From positions 1 through 64,000 of the forward strand of contig CALUVL010000002.1 in assembly GCA_944324225.1 (NCBI GenBank): DNA of 64,000 nucleotides, given 5' to 3'. The stretch is from Candidatus Gastranaerophilales bacterium. Its GTDB lineage: Bacteria > Cyanobacteriota > Vampirovibrionia > Gastranaerophilales > Gastranaerophilaceae. Made by a program: the position numbers and the translations under genes. A model generated the notes under the pieces. The model searched no databases and was not told the origin of the DNA. It saw only the letters and a program-made list of their open reading frames with translations. Positions 49,951-59,206 of the stretch are shown here, in pieces; the first letter of the stretch is position 1; every line of letters begins with the position of its first letter.

Positions 49951-50421
49951 ATGAGTAGAAAAAAGTTTGATATATTTTTATTATCAGCAATTGTTTTATT
50001 ATCAGTTTGGGGACATCCGGCATATGCTGAAAACTCATTTTATAATGTTGCCGTGATCGATGTTTCGCAGGTTGTCGAGAATTCTGCGCAGATTAAAAAG
50101 TTAAAGCAGGAACAGCAGGATAAAGTTGATGAGTTAATTAAATATATTGAAAATGCAAGAAAAGATGTTGCACTTCAGTCTGATGAAAAAAAGAAAAAAG
50201 CTTTGGAAGAAAAATTCCAGAAGGAACTTGTTAGTAAGAAAGAAAAAATAGACAAAGAATATCTGAAAAAGCTTGCTAATATTGATAAAAATATCTCAAA
50301 AACAGTTGAAAATTATGCTAAATCCAACAACTATGACCTTATTCTGTCAAAAGGTATGGTTCTATATGGAGGTGACGATGTTACTTCTGCAATTATCAAA
50401 ATTGTTTCTTCTGAAAAATAA
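49951..50421 (+). CDS. OmpH/Skp-family periplasmic chaperone
   Basis: 156 residues. Signal peptide (RKKFDIFLLSAIVLLSVWGHPAYA), then the OmpH pattern: VAVIDVSQVVENSAQIKKLKQEQQDKVDELIKYIENARK..., a long Lys/Glu helical arm (about 55-120) and a closing strand motif (NYDLILSKGMVLYGGDDVTSAIIKIV). It escorts outer-membrane proteins such as the TpsB porin. TAAGGAGGAG lies 3-5 nt before the ATG. It is divergent from the porin gene; the 268-nt region between them is AT-rich with no gene. Confidence 0.9.
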   Translation: MSRKKFDIFLLSAIVLLSVWGHPAYAENSFYNVAVIDVSQVVENSAQIKKLKQEQQDKVDELIKYIENARKDVALQSDEKKKKALEEKFQKELVSKKEKIDKEYLKKLANIDKNISKTVENYAKSNNYDLILSKGMVLYGGDDVTSAIIKIVSSEK

Positions 50422-50442
50422 ATGTATAAATTCGTGTTACAG

Positions 50443-50479
50443 CAAATCGGCTTAACGGTTTTTCATCTAAGCCGATTTG
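50443..50479. terminator. Bidirectional terminator
   Basis: A 12-bp perfect stem, CAAATCGGCTTA/TAAGCCGATTTG, with a 13-nt loop, between convergent ompH and the exported-protein gene. Confidence 0.8.
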
Positions 50480-50486
50480 TTTTATG

Positions 50487-50849
50487 TTAGTCAGGAGTTT
50501 TGCACGCTCCTGTTTCATAAGTTTTTCCGTTGTATTTGTATTCCATAATTAAACATTGTTTATTGGTTCCGTCAACCATCTTGCCGTCAATTTTAATTTT
50601 TCCTCTGATGGGGCTTGGAGTGTATTCGTGAGTTTTAAAATCTTTGGCACCAGACTCTGCCATGCTTTGCAAAATTTGTTGTTGTGAGGCTAAACTGCTT
50701 CCTTCAAGAACTGCCTGTACATAAAGTTTGCCCATGTTTTTGACTTTTAAAGAATCGTTTTGTGAAGTTGACGCTTTTGCCGCAGCGGTGCTTATTAACA
50801 TTAACATTAAGCATATCACCGGAAATGATATTATTATATTTTTTTTCAT
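50487..50849 (-). CDS. Small exported protein of unknown function
   Basis: 120 residues. Signal peptide (MKKNIIISFPVICLMLMLISTAAAKA), a helical region (MGKLYVQAVLEGSSLASQQQILQSMAESG) and a beta-rich end (SPIRGKIKIDGKMVDGTNKQCLIMEYKYNGKTYETGACKTPD) with two cysteines that could bridge. AAAGGAG lies 6-7 nt before the ATG; an upstream in-frame TTG at 50870 lacks a site. Family not recognised. Confidence 0.72.
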   Translation of the reverse strand: MKKNIIISFPVICLMLMLISTAAAKASTSQNDSLKVKNMGKLYVQAVLEGSSLASQQQILQSMAESGAKDFKTHEYTPSPIRGKIKIDGKMVDGTNKQCLIMEYKYNGKTYETGACKTPD

Positions 50850-50948
50850 CCTTACTCCTTTATTTATCAAGTATAATTATATTTAGTGAGGCCAAAGCGT
50901 TCAATACATTATATTCTTGAATTTTTGTAATCTGTTTTATTATACCCG

Positions 50949-50976
50949 AAAGCGCCGGTTTTTAAACCGGCGCTTT
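50949..50976 (+). terminator. GC-rich hairpin after hydA
   Basis: AAAGCGCCGGTTT/AAACCGGCGCTTT with almost no loop, followed by TTTTTGTTTTT on the plus strand only. It lies 17 nt beyond the hydA stop, where it may protect that mRNA's 3' end, though the T-run suits the other strand. Confidence 0.65.
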
Positions 50977-50992
50977 TTGTTTTTAGTAAAGA

Positions 50993-52744
50993 TTAAATAT
51001 CTCTGTATGACCCTGCAAATCGGTTGGAATATGCAGTATGCAGAATTTCGTGTGCTTTATGAGAATTCGGATGTTCCAAATATTCTTGATAAAGCTTTTG
51101 AATTGACTGATTCATATGAGATTTTCTTTGAGGAAGTTCTGAGTCTTCCTTGTAAAGTCCATCAGCACGTTCCTGTTTAATTTTGCTGTCATCACAGCTT
51201 CTGGGTTGCCCTCCGCCATTGATACATCCGCCGGGACAAGCCATAACTTCAAGCATCTGGAATGGCGCTTTACCAGCTTTGATTTCCTGAATTGATTTTT
51301 CGGCTTCTTTGAGTGTGGAAACAACTCTAACAACAAGTTTAGTTCCTTTTAAATCAAGTTCGATATCACGTGAACGGTTTGTTGTTCCTCTCATTTGCTT
51401 GATATCAACATCCTGCAAAATTTCACCTGTTGCAAATTCGTATGCAGTTCTAACCGCTGCTTCCGCTACTCCGCCGGAGGCTCCGAAGATTGTACCTGCA
51501 CCTGTGTATTCTCCAAATGGGCTGTCGGCATCTTCCCCTTCAAGAGAATTAAAGTTGATACCAGCTTCTCTAATCATTCTGCCAAGTTCCTGAGTCGTTA
51601 AAACATAATCGGTATCAGGACGTCCGTCATGAGAAAGTTCAGAGCGTTTGCATTCAAATTTCTTAGCTGTACAAGGCATGATAGCAACAACTACAAGATT
51701 ATCTCTATCAACGTTGAAGTGTTTTGGCACAAGTTCTACAAGAACAGGCGAAAGCATTGACATTGGGGATTTGCAACTTGAAAGATGTTTTAGCATATCA
51801 GGATGCTGGTCTTCGAGATATTTTACCCAAGCAGGACAGCAAGATGTGAACAGCGGAAGATTTTCGCCTGATTTTAACCTTTCCAAAAATTCCGTTGCTT
51901 CTTCCATAATCGTCAAATCTGCTGAAAAATTGGTATCGAAAATTAAATCAAAACCGATTCTTCTTAAGGCAGCGTTCATTTTTTTGATTGAGTTTTCGCC
52001 GGGTTCAAGTCCGAACATTTCGCCGATTGCAACACGGGTTGCAGGAGCCATTTGGACAACGACTTTTTTATTCGGATTTGTAATTTCTTTCCATACATTT
52101 TCTATATCCGATTTGATTGTCAAAGCTCCTGTCGGGCAAACGGCCGCACACTGTCCGCAGTTTACGCAGTCGACCTGACCTAAAGGTCTGCCGTTCATAG
52201 GCTGAACAACGGTTTTTGAGCCTCTGTTTGCAAAGCCGAGGACTGAATGTCCCTGGAATTCCGAGCAGGCTCTAACGCATGCTCCGCAGAGAATACATTT
52301 GTTCGGATCTCTGACAAGCGAGGGGGAACTGTCGTCAACCGGAAGATAATCTTCAATTGATTTTTCCGGGTATCTGATTTTTTTGATACCGTATTCTTCT
52401 GAATATTTTTGAAGTTCACAGTTACCTGATTTTTCGCAGGTCAGACATTCTTTGTCGTGGTTTGCAAGAAGAAGTTCAAGAACTGTTTTTCTGATTCTTC
52501 TGGTTCTTTCAGTGTTAAGATGAATTTTTAATCCGGCCTCCGGCGGCATTGTGCAGGAAGATTGAATGCCTCTGCCTTCGATTTCCACAACGCACATACG
52601 GCATGCGCCGAATGATGTTAAATCGGGACGGTAGCAGAAAGTCGGAACATTCATCCCTGCTTTTCTGATTACTTCAAGCAGGTTTGGTTCATCTGTGAAT
52701 TCCACTTCCCTGCCGTCTATAAATAATGTTTTTTTATCTGTCAT
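50993..52744 (-). CDS. hydA: [FeFe] hydrogenase catalytic subunit, NADH-linked (HydA/HndD type)
   Basis: 583 residues. Domains in order: [2Fe2S] ferredoxin (residues 1-80, FCYRPDLTSFGACRMCVVEI), His-Cys [4Fe4S] (NHDKECLTCEKSGNCELQKY), two [4Fe4S] (CILCGACVRAC, CVNCGQCAAVCPTG), the H-cluster domain with TSCCPAW (L1), MPCTAKKFE (L2) and EVMACPGGCINGGGQP (L3), all intact, and the small-subunit C-terminal domain ending HTAYSNR. It reduces protons to H2, probably with electrons from NADH and ferredoxin (confurcation) together with HydB and HydC. Gene order is hydC-hydB-hydA with an 87-bp gap before this gene. Confidence 0.96.
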   Translation of the reverse strand: MTDKKTLFIDGREVEFTDEPNLLEVIRKAGMNVPTFCYRPDLTSFGACRMCVVEIEGRGIQSSCTMPPEAGLKIHLNTERTRRIRKTVLELLLANHDKECLTCEKSGNCELQKYSEEYGIKKIRYPEKSIEDYLPVDDSSPSLVRDPNKCILCGACVRACSEFQGHSVLGFANRGSKTVVQPMNGRPLGQVDCVNCGQCAAVCPTGALTIKSDIENVWKEITNPNKKVVVQMAPATRVAIGEMFGLEPGENSIKKMNAALRRIGFDLIFDTNFSADLTIMEEATEFLERLKSGENLPLFTSCCPAWVKYLEDQHPDMLKHLSSCKSPMSMLSPVLVELVPKHFNVDRDNLVVVAIMPCTAKKFECKRSELSHDGRPDTDYVLTTQELGRMIREAGINFNSLEGEDADSPFGEYTGAGTIFGASGGVAEAAVRTAYEFATGEILQDVDIKQMRGTTNRSRDIELDLKGTKLVVRVVSTLKEAEKSIQEIKAGKAPFQMLEVMACPGGCINGGGQPRSCDDSKIKQERADGLYKEDSELPQRKSHMNQSIQKLYQEYLEHPNSHKAHEILHTAYSNRFAGSYRDI

Positions 52745-52797
52745 ATTGTTATTCCTTTATCATTCTGGTTGTTTGGTTGAATAGTTAGTTATGAATA

Positions 52798-52831
52798 ACC
52801 TTTAAACCATTCAACCGTTCAACTTTTCAAC
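52798..52831 (-). repeat. Four 8-nt tandem repeats between hydB and hydA
   Basis: On the minus strand, directly after the hydB stop, GTTGAAAA, GTTGAACG, GTTGAATG and GTTTAAAG follow each other. The flank 52775-52782 (GGTTGAAT) can pair with 52809-52816 (ATTCAACC). Confidence 0.6.
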
Positions 52832-54694
52832 TTACTCTAAGACAATTGCTCTGAACGGACAGCTTGTAAAGCAAGCTTCGCACTTGATACATTTAGATTG
52901 ATCTATATGGTGCGGCTGCTTAACTGTTCCTGAAATTGCTCCTACAGGGCAAATTCTTGCACATTTTGTACAACCTTTGCAGAGTTCTTCATTTATTACG
53001 ACTTTTTTCATTGCCGTACAAACACCTGCAGGGCATTTCTTGTCTTTGATGTGCGCAATATATTCATCCCTGAAGTATTTCAGTGTTGAAAGAACAGGAT
53101 TCGGAGCTGTTTTGCCAAGTCCGCAAAGCGAGCCGTCTTTAACAGCATGTGCAAGTTCTTCCAGGGTATCAAGATCTTTCATTTCGCCTTTGCCTGCAAC
53201 GATTTTTTCAAGGATTTTTAACATATTTTTAGTTCCTTCACGGCAGGGGACGCATTTCCCGCAACTTTCGTTCTGGGTGAAGTTCATAAAGAACCTTGCA
53301 ACTTCAACGATACATGTTTTGTCGCTCATAACAACAAGACCGCCAGAACCGACCATTGCACCTGCTTTAATCAGGTTGTCGTAATCCATCGGGATATCAA
53401 GGTGCTCTTCAGTCAAGCATCCGCCTGAAGGGCCTCCTATTTGAACGGCTTTGAATTTTTTGCCGTCACGCATTCCGCCGCCGATATCAAAGACAATTTC
53501 TCGGAGTGTTGTTCCCATCGGAACTTCAATAAGCCCTGTGTTGTTTACTTCACCTGTGAGTGCAAAAGTTTTTGTGCCTTTTGAAGTCTCTGTACCCATT
53601 TGAGAGAACCAATCCGGACCTTTAAGAAGGATAACAGGTACGTTTGCAAGTGTTTCAACGTTATTAATTAAAGTCGGTCTGCCAAACAAACCTTTGTTTG
53701 CAGGGAATGGCGGTTTTGGTCGTGGCATACCTCTTTCGCCTTCAATTGATGCCATAAGAGCGGTTTCTTCACCGCAAACAAAAGCTCCGGCACCTTCTTT
53801 AATATGAATTTCGAGCGAGAAATCACTTCCCATAATGTTTTTGCCTAAGAAATTTCTTGCTTCAGCGTCAGCGATTGCTTTTCTAAGACGTTTGATTGCA
53901 AGCGGGTATTCGGCACGAACATAGATGTAAGCTTCATCTGCCCCGATAGCGAATGCGGCAATTGCAATACCTTCAAGAAGTTTGTGCGGGTCGCCTTCCA
54001 TAACGGATCTATCCATAAATGCACCGGGGTCGCCTTCGTCACCGTTACATACAACGTAAGATTTTCCGCCTCTGTTAGCTGCCGTAAATCTCCATTTTCT
54101 TCCGGTCGGAAATCCGCCGCCCCCTCTGCCTCTTAAGCCTGATTTTTCAATTGTTTCTATAACCGCATCAGGATTGTTTTCTTCCAAAACCTTAGACAGT
54201 GCTTCATAACCTCTTACGGCGATTGCTTCATCAATTGATTCCGCATTGATGTTTCCACAGTTTGCAAGAGCTGTACGCGTTTGCTTTGCGTAAAAATTAA
54301 TATGCTCATCATCCTGTACATGCTGGTGAGTTTTCGGATCAACGTAAAGAAGTCTTTCAACAGGTTTGTTGTTTTTAATGTGGTTTTCATAGATTTCTTC
54401 TACATCTTTTTCTTTAACTTTTACATAGGTTACATGTTTATCAGGAATAACAACAAGAACTCCCTGTTCGCAAAAGCCGTGGCATCCTGTCGGAACTATC
54501 GTCATTTTGTCATAATCCGTCAGGACTGATACATCAGCACCGAGTTCTTTAAATTTATCAATAACTTTCAGCGCTCCGTTTGCGACGCACCCTGTGCCAG
54601 CGCAGACCAAAACTCTCAATCCTTGTTTTGCAATGTTTTCCTGAGCTTTTTTTTGTTCTTCTATTATATTTATATTCAATGCAGTTTTCTCCAT
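52832..54694 (-). CDS. hydB: NADH-binding flavoprotein subunit of the hydrogenase (NuoF-like, HydB/HndC)
   Basis: 620 residues. Parts: thioredoxin-like [2Fe2S] domain (GTGCVANGALKVIDK, about residue 33), FMN/NADH Rossmann part (SGLRGRGGGGFPTGRKW, about 186; NGDEGDPGAFMDRSVMEGDPHKLLEG, about 217), SLBB, the [4Fe4S] C-terminal set (ESCGKCVPCREGTKNM) and two extra ferredoxin clusters (CKGCTKCARICPVGA, CIKCEACFTSCPF). It takes electrons from NADH. It overlaps hydC by 1 nt. Confidence 0.95.
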   Translation of the reverse strand: MEKTALNINIIEEQKKAQENIAKQGLRVLVCAGTGCVANGALKVIDKFKELGADVSVLTDYDKMTIVPTGCHGFCEQGVLVVIPDKHVTYVKVKEKDVEEIYENHIKNNKPVERLLYVDPKTHQHVQDDEHINFYAKQTRTALANCGNINAESIDEAIAVRGYEALSKVLEENNPDAVIETIEKSGLRGRGGGGFPTGRKWRFTAANRGGKSYVVCNGDEGDPGAFMDRSVMEGDPHKLLEGIAIAAFAIGADEAYIYVRAEYPLAIKRLRKAIADAEARNFLGKNIMGSDFSLEIHIKEGAGAFVCGEETALMASIEGERGMPRPKPPFPANKGLFGRPTLINNVETLANVPVILLKGPDWFSQMGTETSKGTKTFALTGEVNNTGLIEVPMGTTLREIVFDIGGGMRDGKKFKAVQIGGPSGGCLTEEHLDIPMDYDNLIKAGAMVGSGGLVVMSDKTCIVEVARFFMNFTQNESCGKCVPCREGTKNMLKILEKIVAGKGEMKDLDTLEELAHAVKDGSLCGLGKTAPNPVLSTLKYFRDEYIAHIKDKKCPAGVCTAMKKVVINEELCKGCTKCARICPVGAISGTVKQPHHIDQSKCIKCEACFTSCPFRAIVLE

Positions 54695-55188
54695 TAGTTG
54701 CCCTCCTTAATCAGTGTATCCAAGACTATAGTGATAGCATCGGAGGTCATTTGAGGGTAAACTTTGTCATTAATTACAACAACAGGAGCGAGTCCGCATG
54801 CACCTAAGCAGCTTACTGTTTCCAGTGAAAATAGGCCGTTTTCGCTGGTTAACTGGCCGGCCTGCATATTTAATTTTGCTCTGATTGCATTCAGAACAGG
54901 CATTGAGCCTCTGACGTGGCAGGCTGTTCCGTCACAAACTTTAATTTCAAATTTGCCTTTCGGTTCAAGTGAAAATTGCGCATAAAACGTTGCAACTCCA
55001 AAAACAGTTGCAGGGGATAGCCCTTCAACTTTAGTACCGATATAAATCATCGCTTCTTCAGGAAGATACCGGTAGACTTCCTGAACCTTTTGAAGCATTG
55101 CAATCAAATTGGATTTCTTACCACCGCAATCTGCGATAATAGTATCCAATTTAGATGTGTCAATACCATGAGGATTTCCTACACTCAT
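54694..55188 (-). CDS. hydC: NuoE-like [2Fe2S] subunit of the hydrogenase (HydC/HndA)
   Basis: 164 residues: a helical N-terminal part (IADCGGKKSNLIAMLQKVQEVYRYLPEEAMIYIGTKV) and a thioredoxin-like [2Fe2S] domain with CDGTACHVRGS and CLGACGLAPV (four cluster Cys). It relays electrons between HydB and HydA. AGGAGT lies 8 nt before the ATG; first gene of the operon. Confidence 0.95.
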   Translation of the reverse strand: MSVGNPHGIDTSKLDTIIADCGGKKSNLIAMLQKVQEVYRYLPEEAMIYIGTKVEGLSPATVFGVATFYAQFSLEPKGKFEIKVCDGTACHVRGSMPVLNAIRAKLNMQAGQLTSENGLFSLETVSCLGACGLAPVVVINDKVYPQMTSDAITIVLDTLIKEGN

Positions 55189-55319
55189 TTTTCGACTCCT
55201 ATTGTGATTTACTATTAACCCCGATTAGTGTATTTTTTACAACATAATCTTATAAAAATTATCGCACAACAACTTTTAAAAAGCAAGTTTGTTAATGTCT
55301 GTTATATAGCATCTGTTGG

Positions 55320-57455
55320 TTATTTGGCGGATTTCTTGTTGTAAAGATAAGAAAGAATCATAAGAATTAGCCCGAGTGTAAGAATTGCTATAAATTTATA
55401 TAAAATATCAACTTTTGAAAGATCAAAAATGAAAATTCTGAGAATTGAAAGGATACATAATCCTATACCTGAAATTTTGAAAAAATCTTTGTTCTTTAAA
55501 ATTCCGATAGTTGTAATAATTCCGGAATATAAAATCCAGCTTACAGATATCAGATAGCTTCCGTCCGTAATTGCATATTTTGTAATCATGTCAACGGTTT
55601 CATAGTGTAAAAAGATAAAGCCCAGAATGATTGCAATGTAATTGAAAACTTTATTGTCAGTCCATTTTCGATAGAGTATTGAAGCCGCAATACCTGACAA
55701 AAATGCAATGAATCTAAGATTGATTACTGGAATAAAGGCATCAATCGGTTTGTAATGCGTCCCTGTAAAAATAAGTAATATTAAGGCACAGATTCCTGCA
55801 ATCGCCGATATAGGCAATAAGAAAACTGTCATTGATTTTGCAATCATGTGTAGCCGTTTTATATTTATTGCGTAAGCTGAGAAAAGAATTGCGTTTATCA
55901 TGTTGTTTATAAAGCCTGCATTTGTATTTACTCCGATAAAGCGTTGAGTAATTATATTATTCAATTCCAGTCCAATGTATAAATAGACGGAACTTATACA
56001 TGCAAAACGGAAAAATTCTCCAACGCTGAAGATTTTTTCATCTTCAGTTTTGTTAAGAAGCCAGAATGAAGCGGCTGATGAAATTATAATCGGTAAGAAC
56101 ATTGCAAGTCTTATATTCCAAATCGGCACATAGTTTGCAAGGCTTTTTACTGCAAGAACTCCGTCTATTGTGAGTATTGAACAATATGCGGCTGCCCATA
56201 TTCCGCAACTCCATCCAGCAAGCATTTTTAATTTGTATTTGCATGCAAAATATGTAAGGATTATAGCTTCAATTGACCATACAAGACATTTTATAGTCGG
56301 AGAACCATTGCATATAAAATACACAAACAAAAATGCCGCGATTAAACTCATATGCAGGTAATTTTTAAACATTTCAGGATTAGCCTTTTTAAAATATGAA
56401 ATTATTGCATAAATGACTGCACATCCGAGCTGTGTATATCCGATAAATCTGTATTCACCCCAGGATGAGTCAAGTAATAAACCTGTCAGAACAGCAAGGT
56501 TTATATAATTAACAACTTTGTTTTTATTTTCGCCGGAGGCAGTTATTAAGTCATAAACAATATATACAGCCCAGAGTGTTACTATACCGGCATAAGGAAT
56601 TTCGTAACAGAGTGTTAACGCCGCAAAAAATGTAATACAGAGGTTAACGGTATTAGTTATACTGCGGGAGTTATTTCTATATGTATAAACAAGTGAAAGA
56701 AGGTTTATAAAAATCAAATAACCGAATAAAAAATTTGAAGGTACATCAAACTCGGAATTTAGAAAAATCGGATTCAGGTAAGCAGCAATTAAACTTATTA
56801 CAAGCATTGAAATAGTCTTAAGTTTGTCTGCAAGATAAAACGCTGCAAGCAAAAGTACTGTTGCAATGATTGCGGTTGCAGCAAACCCGAAAAGTTCAAA
56901 AATGGCACTTGCGCAGTATGTCGAAATGAACATTGCGCCGAAACATGTGCCTAATAAAACTTCCGAATAATTTTTCATGTTTTCTTTTTGGTGAAGTTTA
57001 AGAGCACCTATCATCATAACGATTCCCGCAAGATACCCCAGTGTGATTTTCAATTGTGGTGTGAATACAAAATATGGTGATACAAGTTTAATTAAAATCA
57101 TAAGTCCGATAAGAAGTGCAATCGAACCGATTTTGTTGAAAATATTCCCTAAAAACATATTTTCAAAATCTTTTAATGGTGTTTCTTCTTTCTGATTGTT
57201 TTCAATATATTGAGGCAGTTTGTCAGCTTTTTTGTTGAAGATAACTTCATCCGGAATATCAGAGATTGATAAGGGCTCTTCGGGTTTTTTAGCAGGTTTT
57301 TGATTGTCAGATTTGGGTTCTGTCCGGTGTTCGTAAATTTTATCCTTTAAAAAAGAGCTTTTAATTTCTCTTATGCTCTCAGAAACTTCAGATAGTTTGA
57401 CATGAATTATAATAAGCCAAATAATTATTAATATAATTGCAATTGCTGTCACCAT
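55320..57455 (-). CDS. DUF2339 polytopic membrane protein
   Basis: 711 residues, with about 20 predicted transmembrane helices after a charged linker (residues 25-105). The sequence starting GNIFNKIGSIALLIGLMILIKLVSPYFVFTPQLKITLGYLAG is the DUF2339 signature. Function is unknown in general; envelope-related roles have been suggested. The ATG at 57455 has only 1 nt after AGGGGG; a GTG one codon later (57452) has better spacing, so the start may be off by one codon. Confidence 0.85.
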   Translation of the reverse strand: MVTAIAIILIIIWLIIIHVKLSEVSESIREIKSSFLKDKIYEHRTEPKSDNQKPAKKPEEPLSISDIPDEVIFNKKADKLPQYIENNQKEETPLKDFENMFLGNIFNKIGSIALLIGLMILIKLVSPYFVFTPQLKITLGYLAGIVMMIGALKLHQKENMKNYSEVLLGTCFGAMFISTYCASAIFELFGFAATAIIATVLLLAAFYLADKLKTISMLVISLIAAYLNPIFLNSEFDVPSNFLFGYLIFINLLSLVYTYRNNSRSITNTVNLCITFFAALTLCYEIPYAGIVTLWAVYIVYDLITASGENKNKVVNYINLAVLTGLLLDSSWGEYRFIGYTQLGCAVIYAIISYFKKANPEMFKNYLHMSLIAAFLFVYFICNGSPTIKCLVWSIEAIILTYFACKYKLKMLAGWSCGIWAAAYCSILTIDGVLAVKSLANYVPIWNIRLAMFLPIIISSAASFWLLNKTEDEKIFSVGEFFRFACISSVYLYIGLELNNIITQRFIGVNTNAGFINNMINAILFSAYAINIKRLHMIAKSMTVFLLPISAIAGICALILLIFTGTHYKPIDAFIPVINLRFIAFLSGIAASILYRKWTDNKVFNYIAIILGFIFLHYETVDMITKYAITDGSYLISVSWILYSGIITTIGILKNKDFFKISGIGLCILSILRIFIFDLSKVDILYKFIAILTLGLILMILSYLYNKKSAK

Positions 57456-57510
57456 ACCCCCTTATATTATTCTGATTATTTTAGCTCAAAATCTATTTAT
57501 ATGTCAATTT

Positions 57511-58158
57511 TTAAATGTTTTGTGCACAATAGTCTTTAATCGGACAAATATTGCATTTGGGATTAATCGGTTTGCATACATTTTGTCCGTGCGTTACTAA
57601 AAGTGTGTTTATGTCAATCCAGTATTTTACGGGAAGCTTTTTTCGGAGGGCAAATTCTGTTTCTTCAGGATTTTTCGTTTTGATATATCCGAGCCGGTTG
57701 AAAATCCGGTGGACATGAACATCTACACAGATTGCTGGCTCATTGAATCCTCTGGACATTACAAGGTTTGCCGTTTTTCTTCCGACGCCGTTGAATTTTG
57801 TCATTTCTTCTATTGATTTTGGAACTTTTGAGTTGTATTTTTCAACTAATTCTTTTGACAGTTCCACAATCTGGCGGGCTTTGTTGGCATAAAATCCAAC
57901 AGGATAAATTACTTTTTCAAGAGTTGTTATATCGCATTTTGCAAAATCTTCCGGAGTTCTTCCAAGTTTAAGCATCCTTAATGTCGCTGGATATGTTGTT
58001 TTATCATTTGTTCTTAGACTTAAAATGCAGGCTATCAAAACAAGATAAGGATCATTAAAAGTATCCATTAAATGTACAAAATCGCTTCTCGGCTGGTCAG
58101 CCTGTTTTAACAGTTCTACTACTTTGTCTATGTCAATTTCATTTTTAAACTTTGTCAT
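57511..58158 (-). CDS. nth: Endonuclease III (DNA glycosylase/AP lyase)
   Basis: Base-excision repair enzyme for oxidised pyrimidines; 215 residues. HhH-GPD fold with the catalytic Lys in FNGVGRKTANLVM (about residue 121), the catalytic Asp in AICVDVHVHRIFNRLG (about residue 138) and a [4Fe4S] loop (CKPINPKCNICPIKDYC). It starts inside lpxK (14-bp overlap), with GAGGA upstream; an in-frame TTG at 58173 is less likely. The overlap shows coupling to lpxK. Confidence 0.95.
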   Translation of the reverse strand: MTKFKNEIDIDKVVELLKQADQPRSDFVHLMDTFNDPYLVLIACILSLRTNDKTTYPATLRMLKLGRTPEDFAKCDITTLEKVIYPVGFYANKARQIVELSKELVEKYNSKVPKSIEEMTKFNGVGRKTANLVMSRGFNEPAICVDVHVHRIFNRLGYIKTKNPEETEFALRKKLPVKYWIDINTLLVTHGQNVCKPINPKCNICPIKDYCAQNI

Positions 58159-59164
58159 TAAGGAGTTCCTCAATATTAATTCGTGTTCTTAATTTGAGTG
58201 CATAAATGTCATCTCTGTTAAAATCTTTCATTTTAACTGCATCTTTTTCTGTTGTAATAATTGTACCTGCTGGAAGTTCGCTTTCTTTATATCTGTGATG
58301 GTCATCAAAAGTAATGCTTTTAGTTATTCTGTAGTTTCCTAAAAATTTGTAAAACTGTTCAGGCTGGCCGATTGCAGAAACAGCAACAGCATTTGAGTCA
58401 TCTTTCAAAACTTCGCCGGTTTTAATATTGTAGACATAATCCGGTTCGGTGTAGCATACAATTGTTGGAATTTTCATTTTTTTTGCTGTAATTTTTGCAA
58501 GTTTGTCAGCTTTTGTGTGGTCTGTGTTTTTGCTTACAATAACCATTCTATTTATTCTTCTGAAAGCTTCTTTGCCTTCTCTTAAAGGGCCGGCAGGAAG
58601 AAGATTTTCGTTGCCGTAAAGCTTTTCACTGTCAGCAAGCACAATATCAATATCTCTGTGAAGTTTTCTGTGCTGAAAGCCATCATCTAAAATTATTTTC
58701 GTGACGCCGTATTTTTTTATGGCATATTTTGCTGCTTCAATTCTGTTTTTGCTTGTAATAATTATTGCGCCTGTTGTATTTTTCGCAAGCCAATATGGTT
58801 CATCTCCTGCAAGCCTTGCATTATAAAAAATTTCTTTTCCGTCAGATATTACGTTAATCTGTTTGTTTGAAAGTTCTCCACCGTAACCTCTTGAAATAAT
58901 TGCTGTTTTTTCTCCTTTTGAGATAAAATATTTACCAATCAGGGATACTACGGGTGTTTTTCCGACTCCGCCGGTTGTTACATTTCCTACAGATATTACG
59001 TATGCATTGACTTTTTCTGATTTTAAAATGTTATTGTCATACAGTGCATTTTTTAATCTGCTTCCTGCTCCGTAAAAAATTGACAAAAATTTCAAAATTC
59101 CGAATGAAATTCCTTTAGCATTTTTGTCGTAATGTATTTTGGTAATTTGTGTCTTTAAATTCAT
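58145..59164 (-). CDS. lpxK: Tetraacyldisaccharide 4'-kinase
   Basis: Inner-membrane kinase that phosphorylates the lipid A disaccharide; 339 residues. Seen: an N-terminal amphipathic anchor (FLSIFYGAGSRLKNALYD), P-loop GNVTTGGVGKTPVVSLIG (about residue 62), SRGYGG, LAGDEPYWLAK, IILDDGFQHRKLHRDIDIVLAD (DDGFQH, catalytic Asp region about residue 155) and FDDHHRYKE. No clear ribosome site; the leader is short. Confidence 0.95.
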   Translation of the reverse strand: MNLKTQITKIHYDKNAKGISFGILKFLSIFYGAGSRLKNALYDNNILKSEKVNAYVISVGNVTTGGVGKTPVVSLIGKYFISKGEKTAIISRGYGGELSNKQINVISDGKEIFYNARLAGDEPYWLAKNTTGAIIITSKNRIEAAKYAIKKYGVTKIILDDGFQHRKLHRDIDIVLADSEKLYGNENLLPAGPLREGKEAFRRINRMVIVSKNTDHTKADKLAKITAKKMKIPTIVCYTEPDYVYNIKTGEVLKDDSNAVAVSAIGQPEQFYKFLGNYRITKSITFDDHHRYKESELPAGTIITTEKDAVKMKDFNRDDIYALKLRTRINIEELLNDKV

Positions 59165-59206
59165 AAGGGTATTCTTCTTTTTTTGGGGACACCTTAAAAA
59201 AAGACT

